Source: Symbiodinium sp. CCMP2592
Taxonomy: Eukaryota > Sar > Dinophyceae > Suessiales > Symbiodiniaceae
Length of the DNA: 64,000 nt
Direction of reading: 5' to 3'
Assembly: GCA_905221615.1 (NCBI GenBank)
Contig: CAJNDT010000939.1
Coordinates: 1-64,000 of the forward strand
Positions 52,206 to 60,866 of the stretch are shown one piece after another (the stretch's first letter is position 1; every line of letters begins with the position of its first letter). Under the pieces are notes generated by a model. That model had not been told where the DNA came from. It saw only the letters and a list, made by a program, of their open reading frames with translations, and ran no database searches. A program made the translations under genes and the position numbers.

Positions 52206-52305
52206 GTTTCCGAAAATAGGGGACCCTTATCTAGTACCCAGTACCCTAAATAGTAGGATCCTGATTATAAGGACCCCAAAATAAGGTACCCCTATTTTCG
52301 GAAAC
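52206..52305. repeat. foldback element (MITE-C)
   Basis: GTTTCCGAAAATAGGGG (52206-52222) and CCCCTATTTTCGGAAAC (52289-52305) are perfect 17-bp inverted repeats 66 bp apart. A similar half-sequence lies at about 11101-11119. Confidence 0.8.
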
Positions 52306-53400
52306 CCCCATATACCCATTATATGGCCCATTATGTTGCCAGTTTCACATCTCGAAGATCGGAGCTGATCTGTGAGCCTGGAAGTCTTTGAAGCTGCACC
52401 TGAGGGACTCCGAGACGCTGGCCGCAGTTTGGGGCTCACTACTATTATTCGGGCTTTCTATTCTTATGTCATTGTTATTATGAGTTTTCTAAAAATATTT
52501 ATGACTAGTAATTATGAATATTATAGTACAGTGCAGCAGGGCCACGCAGTTTCGGAGGCTCCCGTTTTTGGGAAGCCCAAATCTCCTCCCGCGACGGCCC
52601 TCGCAAGAGGCAAGCGCAGACACTTTTCTGGTGGGACTTTCCTCAGCGACCCTCCTTTGCCTCGGTGGATCTTGCCACAATTATCAGCCAAGCAAGTGCA
52701 AGTCGCGAACTTGACCGATAACAGCCGGTGCTCCCAAGAGCGAGGTCGCTGGCAAGGGAGCCCAGACTGGGCACCCTACAAACACTTCACGGGTCGATGC
52801 TGAGGAGTCCCGAACTTCTAAGAGCTGGCAAAATCCGATGTGTTGGTGAGTTGCAGGGGTCGTTGATGCTTTGGAGACGATGATCACCAGACTCCAAGTA
52901 ATCCTAAACCCTGAGCCGTTATCAGCCTGTCTGCTTTCCAGGTCGCGCTGGCCTCTCCAGCGAGGGTGGAATCGCGTTCAGGGGCAGCTGCTCCGCAATA
53001 GTCAGTAGAGGAGTGGGCACTACGGGCCATCGGAGTTTCGGAAGGTTTGGGCGGTTTGGGTGCACCATCACGTTACCGAAGTGCTGGCACTTCGACCTTC
53101 CACGTTGCAGGCGACCTTTCGACTTGAGTCCTTCGAAGTAAGAAGTACAGGCGATTGACCATGAGTGACCTGTGCTGCCTAATTACCTTGACCTCTCAAA
53201 TTTGAGGTGGAAACTGTTGTGGCAGGCAGGCTGACTTTAGCTTGCATACTTTGGTGGTCATGGAATACCGAAGCACAGAAGCACAACATACTCAACCCAA
53301 GCACGCGGCGGAAAGGCACGACGCGGAAGCCTAAAACCGACATGCCAAACACAGACCCGCAAGAAGGTAAAAGGCGTGTTGTCTCTATCGATACATATTA
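52306..53400. other. no recognised gene
   Basis: A 143-codon ORF (52372-52803) crosses AT-rich and unique sequence without a domain. Confidence 0.4.
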
Positions 53401-53404
53401 TATA

Positions 53405-53820
53405 TACATATTGCTTATTATTATTATTATTATTAGTAGTATTATTATTAATATTTTTATTATTTTTATTATTTATTATTATTATTATTATTATTATTTA
53501 TTATTATTATTATTAGTATTAGTATTATTATTAGTATTATTATTATTATTACTACTACTATTACTATTACTATTACTATTATTATTATTATTATTGTTAT
53601 TGTTATTGTTATTGTTATTGTTATTGTTATTGTTATGTTATTGTTATTGTTACTATATATTTATATTATATTATATTATACTATATTGTATTGTATTATA
53701 TTATATTATATTATATTATATTATATTATATTATATTATATTGATTTATATTATATTATATTATACTATATTATATTATGTTATGGTATGTTATGTTATG
53801 TTATATTATATTATATTTAT
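53405..53820. repeat. ATT, TTATTG and TTATA microsatellites in series
   Basis: (ATT)n at 53415-53600, (TTATTG)n at 53593-53650, (TTATA)n at about 53660-53818. The 205-codon ORF across it encodes Leu and Ile/Tyr homopolymers and is not a gene. Confidence 0.95.
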
Positions 53821-55318
53821 TTGACTCCGGATTGCAAGCTATTGCTGGCTCCTGGTAATGATTATCGCGAATGTGAGTCGCAGTGTCTTTAGCTACTGAT
53901 TTTGCTTGTCGTGCAGCTACTGCTGGTGTCACTATGTTTTGACTCTTGTTGTTTCGTTCAACTTTTCGAGAATTCTGGCATTGCCGTTGTCGGTATCATT
54001 ACAAACAAGAGGAGTGGTCGTCGCCGGAGGAAAATGACCCTGACAATCCAAAGTCAGGGATAGATGCCATACCGATCATGTGATGAGATATGATGAGTGT
54101 TCAGTCCTCGACGCCCCCACTTCCTTCTCTTATAGTCTGAATATTGATTCCAGCTCTTCTTCGCTAAAGCCTGTCGTGCTGACTGGCCCAAGACCATGTG
54201 CAAAACCCGAAACCCCCTACGCATGCCGCATACCCAAAATTTTCGAGGCTGCGGCGTGCACTGCGAAATCTTGCGGCAGTATCGGAGCAGCAGAGGCCCG
54301 TTAGGGGTTGGGCAACGGGTTACTGAGCATGGACTTAGGGTTTTCATGGCTTCAGGAAGTAAGGTTATAGGGTCTGGTGGAAGGATTGTCCGGGTGCTTC
54401 ACGCATCAGTACTGGGTGTCAGGGTGTCATAGCAACTGGATAACAGTTTCATGACGTGGTACGCAGCTTGACTGAGGGGTCTTCCCGGGATTCGGAAGGT
54501 GAGCTTTAGAGGGTTCTGGGCCCCTTTGGGCTCAGAGGCTGAGAGCACGAACCCCACACCCGCCTCGCGAGTGCTTTGGGCTGGGTATAACGATTGTGTT
54601 CATCGGGCCCTGCCCACAGATGGCCACTGTGATGTGTTCAGTCAGAAGCATTGCGGTTTTGTCCATGTGGTGGGCCGAAGCTCCCCTAGACTGACTGACG
54701 GGCTTGGCCGAAGCACCAATCTCTCCTTGGACCAACTAGCGAGGACCTAGAGCCCTCACCATTTAAATCCTAGAACATGAAATCCTGCGGCTTGACAAAT
54801 CCCTCATCTTGACGTCTGAATGGCCTCAAGCAAAGAGCCTACTACTTGATAGGTCGGTGGACTTCGTACTGTGCTTTTGCAGTGTGGCACGCTCCCCAGG
54901 CAGGGCGCCTCGAACATGATCGGGATGTGCATGCAGGAGACATGTCGGAGTCTAGGTTGCATGCCTACACTTATTGTGGGCTTGCTTGCTCGCTTGCTTG
55001 CTTCTGCGCTTGTGCGCTTGCGATCTTGTGCCTGTGCCTTGCCGTGCTGTGCTGTGCTGTGCTGTGTTGTGTTGTGTTGTGTTGGTTGGCAGTAGGTGGG
55101 TTGGTTAGTTGTTTGGTCGGTCCGTGGGTTGGTTGCTCGGTCGGTTAGTTGGGTTGGTCGTGTCCAGTTTCTAATCTCTTGAAAAGCTGGATTTGGTGCT
55201 CCGGCCATTGACCCTTACCCCCTTTCGGAAGAAGTCTTACGGCCCTTGAGCCCCTCGCCCGACATCCTAGAAACCTTCCCAGCCAAAGCATTCTGAACTC
55301 CCGAAGGCAGAATCCTAG
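53821..55318. other. no recognised gene
   Basis: A TGCTGTGCTGTG/TTGTGTTGTG repeat lies at about 55025-55085. No coding signal. Confidence 0.45.
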
Positions 55319-55336
55319 TATAAGGGCCTTAATAAT
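55319..55336. repeat. MITE-B copy interrupted by element B, left part
   Basis: TATAAGGGCCTTAATAAT is a MITE-B terminus; it resumes at 63604 after the retrotransposon. Confidence 0.75.
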
Positions 55337-55499
55337 TGTCAAAGCACCCTGTTTTCGAGCGGTCAGGTCGCATACATGTCACAGGCGATCGCATGAGTTC
55401 AGAAACGAGCTCGTCGATCTGCAGCCGTTACAGGCCCTGAAGTGCGCAAAAGGTTAGAGTCCGGAGCCCACATTGCTGTCTGCGCTGTCACGTTCGTGT
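55337..55499 (+). repeat. 5' LTR of element B
   Basis: 163 bp, TGTCAAAG to CGTTCGTGT. The 5' end is TG, but the 3' end is TGT, not CA. The boundary is fixed by the ATAAT duplication. Confidence 0.85.
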
Positions 55500-58400
55500 G
55501 GCAGCGGAGCCTGTCAACGATCCAGGGAGGCTTGAAGGCGGGTGTCCCGACGTCGATTCGGAACTTTGTGATAAAGCTCGTGCGAGGGCTGTGTTTGGGG
55601 TCCGGCGAGGCCTCGGTGATCTTTGGGTGCCGCTTGTCGCGGTCAGTGAGAAGGGCGGCTTGAGCTGGGCGCACGGCTTCAGGGTCTGCATGGCGCGGTC
55701 GTACTATGACGTCCTGGGGGAGACGCAGGACTTTGATTTTGAACTGGAGCGGGACTCTGAGGAGTCTCAGCTCTGGACAACCCCGCCGCCCGACGCCGGA
55801 AGGCGCTGGGGTCGGCGAGGAGGGGCAAGGCCTGGCACCGGGGGCTGGTCTTCAAGTGATCGGAGTGGGGAGAGCGCTCCGGAGGAGTTTTTTCGTGAAG
55901 GGCGACCGCGCCAAGTTTTTTGGGATGGTTGGTCAGAAGATGGAAAGTGGTCTGGAGATGATAGAGGAGCGAGTCTGAGAGGTGATCGCTCTGGCATCTC
56001 CCGCGAGGCGGGCGTGACCGATGACGCTGCTGGTGAGAATTGGAGTTGGAAAACAGGCCGTTCAGGTCGGACGGGTTGGTCCGACTCTTCGTGGAACGGC
56101 TCCAATGAGAATTGGGGCTGGAAGAGTTGGGACCAGGCCAGCTCCTTTGCCGGTGAGGGTGGTGCTGTGAACTTTGTCGAGGAGGACCTCAACAAGTTCG
56201 AGGATGTGAAGGAGACGATTCACCAGAAGGGTGCCGTGAAGGTCGCTGGGGCGCAGGCCGAGGACAATGAGAAGGCGAAGCACCGTGGGAAGGTGAGCAG
56301 CACGTACCCGCCCATCTTTCGGGCGAAGCCTCAAGAGAGCTATGTGGAGTGGAAGCGCAGCGTCGAGTTTTGGATTGGAAGCGAGGCGGGACAACTTCCG
56401 CCAGAGATTGTCGGCCCTCGCATCATGGTTCAGTTGAAGGACAGGGCGGCCCAGTTGGTGAAGCACTTGTCGCTGGAGGATGTGAACAACAAGGACGGCA
56501 AGCAGAAGATCTTCGATGTGTTGGAGCAAGCCCCTCTCATCAAACAGGTGGAGAGGCATCGGATAGATGAACATCGAAGGCGGCTGATGCAGCTGAACCG
56601 GGCCGCTGGAGAGTCGATGGAGTCCTACATTACGAGGGCCGGAGTGTACCGGTCCCACTTGTTGGGACTGGCGCCGGGGCTCGCAATGGGCGAGGCCTTT
56701 TATGTTGGGCACTTGCTGGACCACGCCCACTTGACGCGCAAGGACAAGGCCATGATCAAGACCAAAGCAGGGGACGCCAACTCCGAGGCCATGGTCATCG
56801 CCGCGATGATGGACTTGGCTTCGGAGCTTGACGGCGAGAGCGGGTTCCCAGTTGGCGTGGCCGAACCATGCTTGGCTCGGAACGGAGAGGAATGGTTGCT
56901 TCAGCGTGGTGAGCCTCGACAGCAAAGGTTGGCCACCGGACAACCCGGGAGCCGAACTGCCCGTGGAGTGTTTGTGTCTGAGGGCGCGCCTGGGCTCGAG
57001 GAGGCCGAGGTGCACCACGAAGACGGCGAGGACTCCCTTGAGGACTTTGACCTCCCCCCTGAGACCGTGCACTTGGAGAACGAGGCTTTTGGAACTCAGT
57101 ATAAGGCTCGTCAGAAGATTGCCGAAGTGAAGAAGTTGAGGCAATATTATAGAAAACCTGAGGGCAATGAAGAACGGCGCCGACTGCTCCAGGAGAAGAT
57201 GAAGACGAACCCATGCCATTCGTGCGGGCAGCTTGGGCACTGGTCGAGGGAGTGCCCGAACCCAGGAGGCAAACCGCAGGCCGTTTTGGCAGCGCGGACT
57301 CGCCACGTGCCGGTGACGCCCGAGGTGAAGCTTGATGATGCGGCTGAGTGGGCGCTTTTGGCATCCTTTTGTGGCAGCTCAAAGGGCTCAGCCGACGGAG
57401 ACTCCGGATCGTCTGCAAACCGTGGGCAATACATGGTGCACAGTGCGTTGGCGACAGTGAGTGTGTCTCTTCATGAAGTGTGTTGGTCACTGCAAGAGCT
57501 CGTGTTCAAAGTGATTCTTGATATCGGATGCATGAGGTCGGTGGCCGGTGTCCATTGGGCGAATGCTTTGGTGAAGAGATGGAAAGGTGAAGGCCGATGG
57601 TTTCGGGTCTCGGAGGAGTCTGAGGTCTTTAGGTTCGGAGACGGTGAAACGCTGCGGAGTCGCTATCGCTTAAGCTTTTTGGGCAGCTTTGGGGCAAAAC
57701 CGGTCATCTATGGCTTCAGCATCGTCGATGGGGTATGTCCACCACTGTTCTCGAGGGCGGGATGCACTCAGATTGGGGCGGTGATTGACTGTGAGCATCA
57801 TACTGTCAGTGCTAGGAAGGTCGGTGTCAAGTCGTTTGGTTTGGGCATGGATAGCGGGCACTACACGATGTCAGTTGATGAGTGTGCAGCTGGTTGTGCA
57901 GAACTGCCACAAGATTTCGCGTTGCCAGCAGGAGTTGACATCGTGCCGGTTGTGCCGACAGTTTTGAAGCCCGAGCGTTGCCCCAATGACAGCCCGCATC
58001 GCTCTCGAGAAGCACATGGCAGCGGCAGCTTCAACGGCGCAGACTCCCAAGTGCAAACTGTGCAACGGACCCCACCGATCTCGAGAATGCCCGACCATCG
58101 CCGAGATCTCCGACGAGAGCTTCGAGAAGGTGGCCATGAAGGTGGATCAGGAGGACACCGACCCGATGACGCGGAAGAAGCCTCAAGCACGCCGCACGCT
58201 TTTGCAGCCGAAGAAGCCCAACGAGACGACCACCACCGAGGTCGAGGAGACGCCAGTGCAGGCCCCACCGGAGCCGGCGGAGCTGACGGGCCTGACGGCG
58301 GACGAGATCCAGCTGCTGACGAAGCGCGAGCCCGGGCTGCTGCAGCCAAAACCAAGGCTCAGGCCCGCAAGGCTCTCGCCGGAGAGCAAGCGGACTATCC

Positions 58401-59019
58401 ATGCATCGCTGAGCCATGTATGGGCCAACGAGGTTGCGTTGAATGTGGCGTGTTCGGTGCACAGCAGGATGCGCACATATCTGTGGAAGAAGTTCCTGTG
58501 GCAGCTGAGGGTGAAGCATGCGATAGAGCGCGGAGGAACGAAGCGATGGAAACGCAACCAGAGGTGGCTTGCGATGCTGATGAGCCGGGAGATTGCGTTC
58601 CTGTTCGGCCACTTCGGTTCGATGAGACAGAAGTTGAATGCGGCCGACACATGGCGGCTGATGTGAACGGGGAGGGCGGTCACTTCCACCGACCCAGCCG
58701 GGGAGTGACTCAGCGATTGAAGGCTGGGGTTTTGGCGGGCAAGCAAGTGATCCAGGTCCTCTCCGATGTCGTTGCCGACAAGGGGCAGTGGATCCTCCTT
58801 GAGGTGTTCTCCGGGAAGGCGCGGCTCACTCAGTGGGCTAAGGACTCCAGTGGTTGGCGAGCCCTCGCTCATGTGGACCGCGATGGAGGCTGGGATCTCA
58901 CTCGGCGGGAGGACGGCCGCAAACTGTTGGAGTTGATTGAGAATGAGCGGCCGGATCTGGTGACAATGGCCCCTCCTGGCGGTCCTTGGAGCTCGCCTAC
59001 GGAGACAATGAAGGGGTAG
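55498..59019 (+). CDS. gag-pol: Gag / protease / methyltransferase-like polyprotein (element B), ends at in-frame TAG
   Basis: 1173 codons. The frame is open from the LTR with GTG; the first ATG is at 55690 (residue 65, MARSYYDVLGETQDF). The N-terminus is Gly/Arg/Trp/Ser-rich. The Gag core is about residues 245-450 (YVEWKRSVEFWIGSEAGQLP). Zinc knuckle CHSCGQLGHWSREC, C573-C586. Retropepsin site ILDIGCMRSVAG with Asp675, but Ile in place of the usual Thr/Ser. Between about 57990 and 58350 the better protein is in the +1 frame. Methyltransferase-like motifs follow: LLEVFSGKARL at 1100-1110 and VTMAPPGGPWSS at 1155-1166, with Gly where cytosine-5 enzymes have Cys. TAG at 59017 interrupts this domain, which continues in frame beyond. 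Confidence 0.88.
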   Translation: MAAEPVNDPGRLEGGCPDVDSELCDKARARAVFGVRRGLGDLWVPLVAVSEKGGLSWAHGFRVCMARSYYDVLGETQDFDFELERDSEESQLWTTPPPDAGRRWGRRGGARPGTGGWSSSDRSGESAPEEFFREGRPRQVFWDGWSEDGKWSGDDRGASLRGDRSGISREAGVTDDAAGENWSWKTGRSGRTGWSDSSWNGSNENWGWKSWDQASSFAGEGGAVNFVEEDLNKFEDVKETIHQKGAVKVAGAQAEDNEKAKHRGKVSSTYPPIFRAKPQESYVEWKRSVEFWIGSEAGQLPPEIVGPRIMVQLKDRAAQLVKHLSLEDVNNKDGKQKIFDVLEQAPLIKQVERHRIDEHRRRLMQLNRAAGESMESYITRAGVYRSHLLGLAPGLAMGEAFYVGHLLDHAHLTRKDKAMIKTKAGDANSEAMVIAAMMDLASELDGESGFPVGVAEPCLARNGEEWLLQRGEPRQQRLATGQPGSRTARGVFVSEGAPGLEEAEVHHEDGEDSLEDFDLPPETVHLENEAFGTQYKARQKIAEVKKLRQYYRKPEGNEERRRLLQEKMKTNPCHSCGQLGHWSRECPNPGGKPQAVLAARTRHVPVTPEVKLDDAAEWALLASFCGSSKGSADGDSGSSANRGQYMVHSALATVSVSLHEVCWSLQELVFKVILDIGCMRSVAGVHWANALVKRWKGEGRWFRVSEESEVFRFGDGETLRSRYRLSFLGSFGAKPVIYGFSIVDGVCPPLFSRAGCTQIGAVIDCEHHTVSARKVGVKSFGLGMDSGHYTMSVDECAAGCAELPQDFALPAGVDIVPVVPTVLKPERCPNDSPHRSREAHGSGSFNGADSQVQTVQRTPPISRMPDHRRDLRRELREGGHEGGSGGHRPDDAEEASSTPHAFAAEEAQRDDHHRGRGDASAGPTGAGGADGPDGGRDPAADEARARAAAAKTKAQARKALAGEQADYPCIAEPCMGQRGCVECGVFGAQQDAHISVEEVPVAAEGEACDRARRNEAMETQPEVACDADEPGDCVPVRPLRFDETEVECGRHMAADVNGEGGHFHRPSRGVTQRLKAGVLAGKQVIQVLSDVVADKGQWILLEVFSGKARLTQWAKDSSGWRALAHVDRDGGWDLTRREDGRKLLELIENERPDLVTMAPPGGPWSSPTETMKG
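55499..55511 (+). promoter_or_regulatory. primer-binding site, element B
   Basis: TGGCAGCGGAGCC at the LTR end begins with TGG and so is complementary to a tRNA 3' end ...GCUGCCA. It overlaps the LTR by one T. The tRNA identity was not determined. Confidence 0.5.
58052..58380 (+). other. alternate-frame coding segment with second zinc knuckle (element B)
   Basis: In the +1 frame (ATG at 57986) the product reads MTARIALEKHMAAAASTAQT, then CKLCNGPHRSREC (C-x2-C-x3-H-x4-C, 58052-58090), then a Lys/Glu/Pro-rich linker (PTIAEISDESFEKVAMKVDQ, QLLTKREPGLLQPKPRL). The main frame over the same bases is a Gly/Arg/Asp/His-rich low-complexity string. From about 58340 the main frame again looks natural (AAAAKTKAQARKALAGEQ). 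Two compensating one-base shifts explain this best. Confidence 0.55.
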
Positions 59020-59568
59020 GATGCTTTGTGGGAGTGGCGGCGGCAACAGCTTCCTCTATGGCAGCTGATTTCGGAGGTCTGGCGTGTTCAGAATGTTGCT
59101 GGGCGCCTTGTGCTTACGGAGCAGCCGGCAGGGTCTGAGGCTTTGCGGTTGTCGATGATGGAGGCTCGGGAGGATGTCTACCGGGTCTATGTTGAGCTCT
59201 GTCGTTTTGCCCTGTGCGACCCCGAAAGCCGAAAGCCTATGCAAAAGAAAGTTGCCTTGGATGTGAACAACGAGGTGTTTGCGCGTGCGCTGTCCAAGGA
59301 CTCCTGGTGTCCCCATCGGCCAGGTGATCATCAACTTGTTCGGGGTCACTGTTTTCTGGATGGGGAGAAGGTGCGGCGCTCCGACTGGGCCGCATGCTGG
59401 ACGCCGGAGTTTTGCAAGCATTTGATGAACGCAGCTGAGCAGGCCCTGTGTCATCGTGATGGTGGCACTAGTGCGGTTTGTTGGGCTTTGACAGAGCCTA
59501 CGTCCGGGAACTTGTGGGAGGTGACCGCGGTTACAAATGCCTCCTTCAGGGCGGAAGCACATGAGTGA
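59020..59568 (+). CDS. pol: methyltransferase-like domain, C-terminal part after TAG (element B)
   Basis: Continues in the same frame as the preceding ORF. It reads DALWEWRRQQLPLWQLISEV, LVLTEQPAGSEALRLSMMEA, then KKVALDVNNEVFARAL, HRPGDHQLVRGHC and AACWTPEFCKHLMNAAEQ. The shape (a conserved TEQPAGS after the motif-IV-like APPGGPWS, then Cys/His positions) fits the second half of the domain. It ends TGA at 59566. The frame then moves +1 for the integrase, whose ORF overlaps by 32 bases. Catalytic function is doubtful because the motif Cys is absent. Confidence 0.7.
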   Translation, partial: DALWEWRRQQLPLWQLISEVWRVQNVAGRLVLTEQPAGSEALRLSMMEAREDVYRVYVELCRFALCDPESRKPMQKKVALDVNNEVFARALSKDSWCPHRPGDHQLVRGHCFLDGEKVRRSDWAACWTPEFCKHLMNAAEQALCHRDGGTSAVCWALTEPTSGNLWEVTAVTNASFRAEAHE

Positions 59569-60463
59569 GAACTCCTTGACCGGCGAGCGCTATGAATTTG
59601 TGACTTTCGAGGGAGAGGCCAACCAACAACCTCGACAACTTCGTTCCATGGTGGCCCACCTGCATGTGACCTTGGGACATCCTTCAAATGAGAGGTTGGC
59701 TCGGATGTTGTCCTTGAGTGGGGGCAGGCCAGAAGTGGTTCAGCTTGGTCGGAGTTTGCGATGCCAGGTCTGTGCTATGGTGCGGCCTCCTCAAGCAGCT
59801 CCTCAGGTCGCGTATTCGAAACCCAAGCAGTTCAATGAAAGGGTCTCGGGCGACTCCTTCTACATTTCGGACGCCGAGGGCACCAAGTATGCGGTCACGC
59901 ACTTCATTGACGGCCTGACCGACTACCACATCGGCGACTTGACTGACCGGCCGGATAGTGGTTTCTCGCGAGAGGTGCTGCAGGATTTGTGGTATGGGCC
60001 GTTTGGTCCACCCGATCTGCTGCTGACCGATGGAGGCCCGGAGTTCGCTGGCCAGATCTCCATGTTGACAGATCTGTTTGGTACGGTCCACGAGGTGGTC
60101 CAGGCCGAACGTCATGGGGCTGTGGTCAAGCTGATGATGATGCGGAATGTCAAGGCGATGAACTTGGTGGGCCTGCGGCAAATGCGCCTTGGAGCCCTGT
60201 GTGCCTTCTCGGCAAAGAACCGCTTGAGCAACAAAGGTGGTGTGAGTCCCTTGCAGGCGGTGACGGGGCGGGCAACAGTCATCCCAGGCTCTCTTCTTCA
60301 GCAGATTGCGGGTGGCCATGTGCGTTTCAAGTACAACCAGGCTCTGGAAAGCAGCGAAGCATTGGCCCAAGCTGCATGGTGCGGTGGAGGCCTTCCATTG
60401 GTTGGACGCACACGAAGCTCTTCGCAGAGCCTTGGCCTCCCGATCGAGACCTCCCAAACTTGA
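59537..60463 (+). CDS. int: integrase, N-terminal and core (element B)
   Basis: 308 codons from ATG at 59537; the likely real segment starts near SENSLTGERYEFVTF. Pre-integrase zinc site: HLHVTLGHPSNERL then RCQVC. Catalytic core: Asp106 (SGDSFYISD), Asp165 (LLLTDGGPEF) and probably Glu191 (QAERHGAVVK). The second Asp and the Glu are 26 positions apart rather than the usual 36, suggesting an in-frame loss of about 10 codons near 60090. The last 30 or so codons, after about EALAQAAW, are out of frame; the protein continues in the next frame. Integrase would insert the cDNA with 5-bp stagger, matching the ATAAT duplication. Confidence 0.8.
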   Translation: MPPSGRKHMSENSLTGERYEFVTFEGEANQQPRQLRSMVAHLHVTLGHPSNERLARMLSLSGGRPEVVQLGRSLRCQVCAMVRPPQAAPQVAYSKPKQFNERVSGDSFYISDAEGTKYAVTHFIDGLTDYHIGDLTDRPDSGFSREVLQDLWYGPFGPPDLLLTDGGPEFAGQISMLTDLFGTVHEVVQAERHGAVVKLMMMRNVKAMNLVGLRQMRLGALCAFSAKNRLSNKGGVSPLQAVTGRATVIPGSLLQQIAGGHVRFKYNQALESSEALAQAAWCGGGLPLVGRTRSSSQSLGLPIETSQT

Positions 60464-60866
60464 AGGACTGAGGGAGGGCGCGGTGGTGTATGTGTACGAT
60501 CCTCCCGTTTCTCGTCGCGGCCAAGCTCGTCGTCTACAGGATTCTTCATCATGGCAGGGACCCGGCGTGATTGTGTGTGTGGAGCGGGACCGACCTATAC
60601 CTGCACGCATCTGGGTGCGGATTCGAGGCCGGGTCAAGGCATTCCCTCTGGAGAAGCTGCGGCTGGCAACTCCTGACGAGATGATGGGTGCCGAGTATAT
60701 CACACATGCTCTGCAGGATGTGGAGAAGGAGCTCAAAGACGGCACGGCGACCGTCGATGACACTGCCATGAAGGAGCCCCTTGACGAGCCCGGCCGTGCG
60801 ATCGCTGGCTCTTCGACTGGGACGGCCGGCAACGAAACGGCCCAAGGCGAAGGTTGTGGAGTCTGA
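60306..60866 (+). CDS. int: integrase C-terminal segment (element B)
   Basis: 186 codons, of which only the part from about 60380 reads naturally: EAFHWLDAHEALRRALASRS, LREGAVVYVYDPP, WQGPGVIVCVERDRPIPA, then VKAFPLEKLRLATPDEMMGA. This matches the C-terminal beta-rich region of copia-type integrases (the GxxVYVYDPP-to-WxGPGxI arrangement). It overlaps the preceding ORF by 158 bases and the RT ORF by 86 bases, each in the next frame. No start codon is convincing, so it is a continuation reached by a +1 shift. Confidence 0.7.
   Translation: MRVAMCVSSTTRLWKAAKHWPKLHGAVEAFHWLDAHEALRRALASRSRPPKLEGLREGAVVYVYDPPVSRRGQARRLQDSSSWQGPGVIVCVERDRPIPARIWVRIRGRVKAFPLEKLRLATPDEMMGAEYITHALQDVEKELKDGTATVDDTAMKEPLDEPGRAIAGSSTGTAGNETAQGEGCGV

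Noticed and set aside
53207..53824. 205-codon ORF
   Set aside because: Encodes Leu, Ile and Tyr homopolymers from ATT, TTATTG and TTATA microsatellites.
56062..57306. 414-codon minus-strand ORF
   Set aside because: Shadow of the Gag frame of element B; no domain and the GC-rich codons of the true strand explain it.
59684..60832. 382-codon minus-strand ORF
   Set aside because: Shadow of the integrase region of element B.
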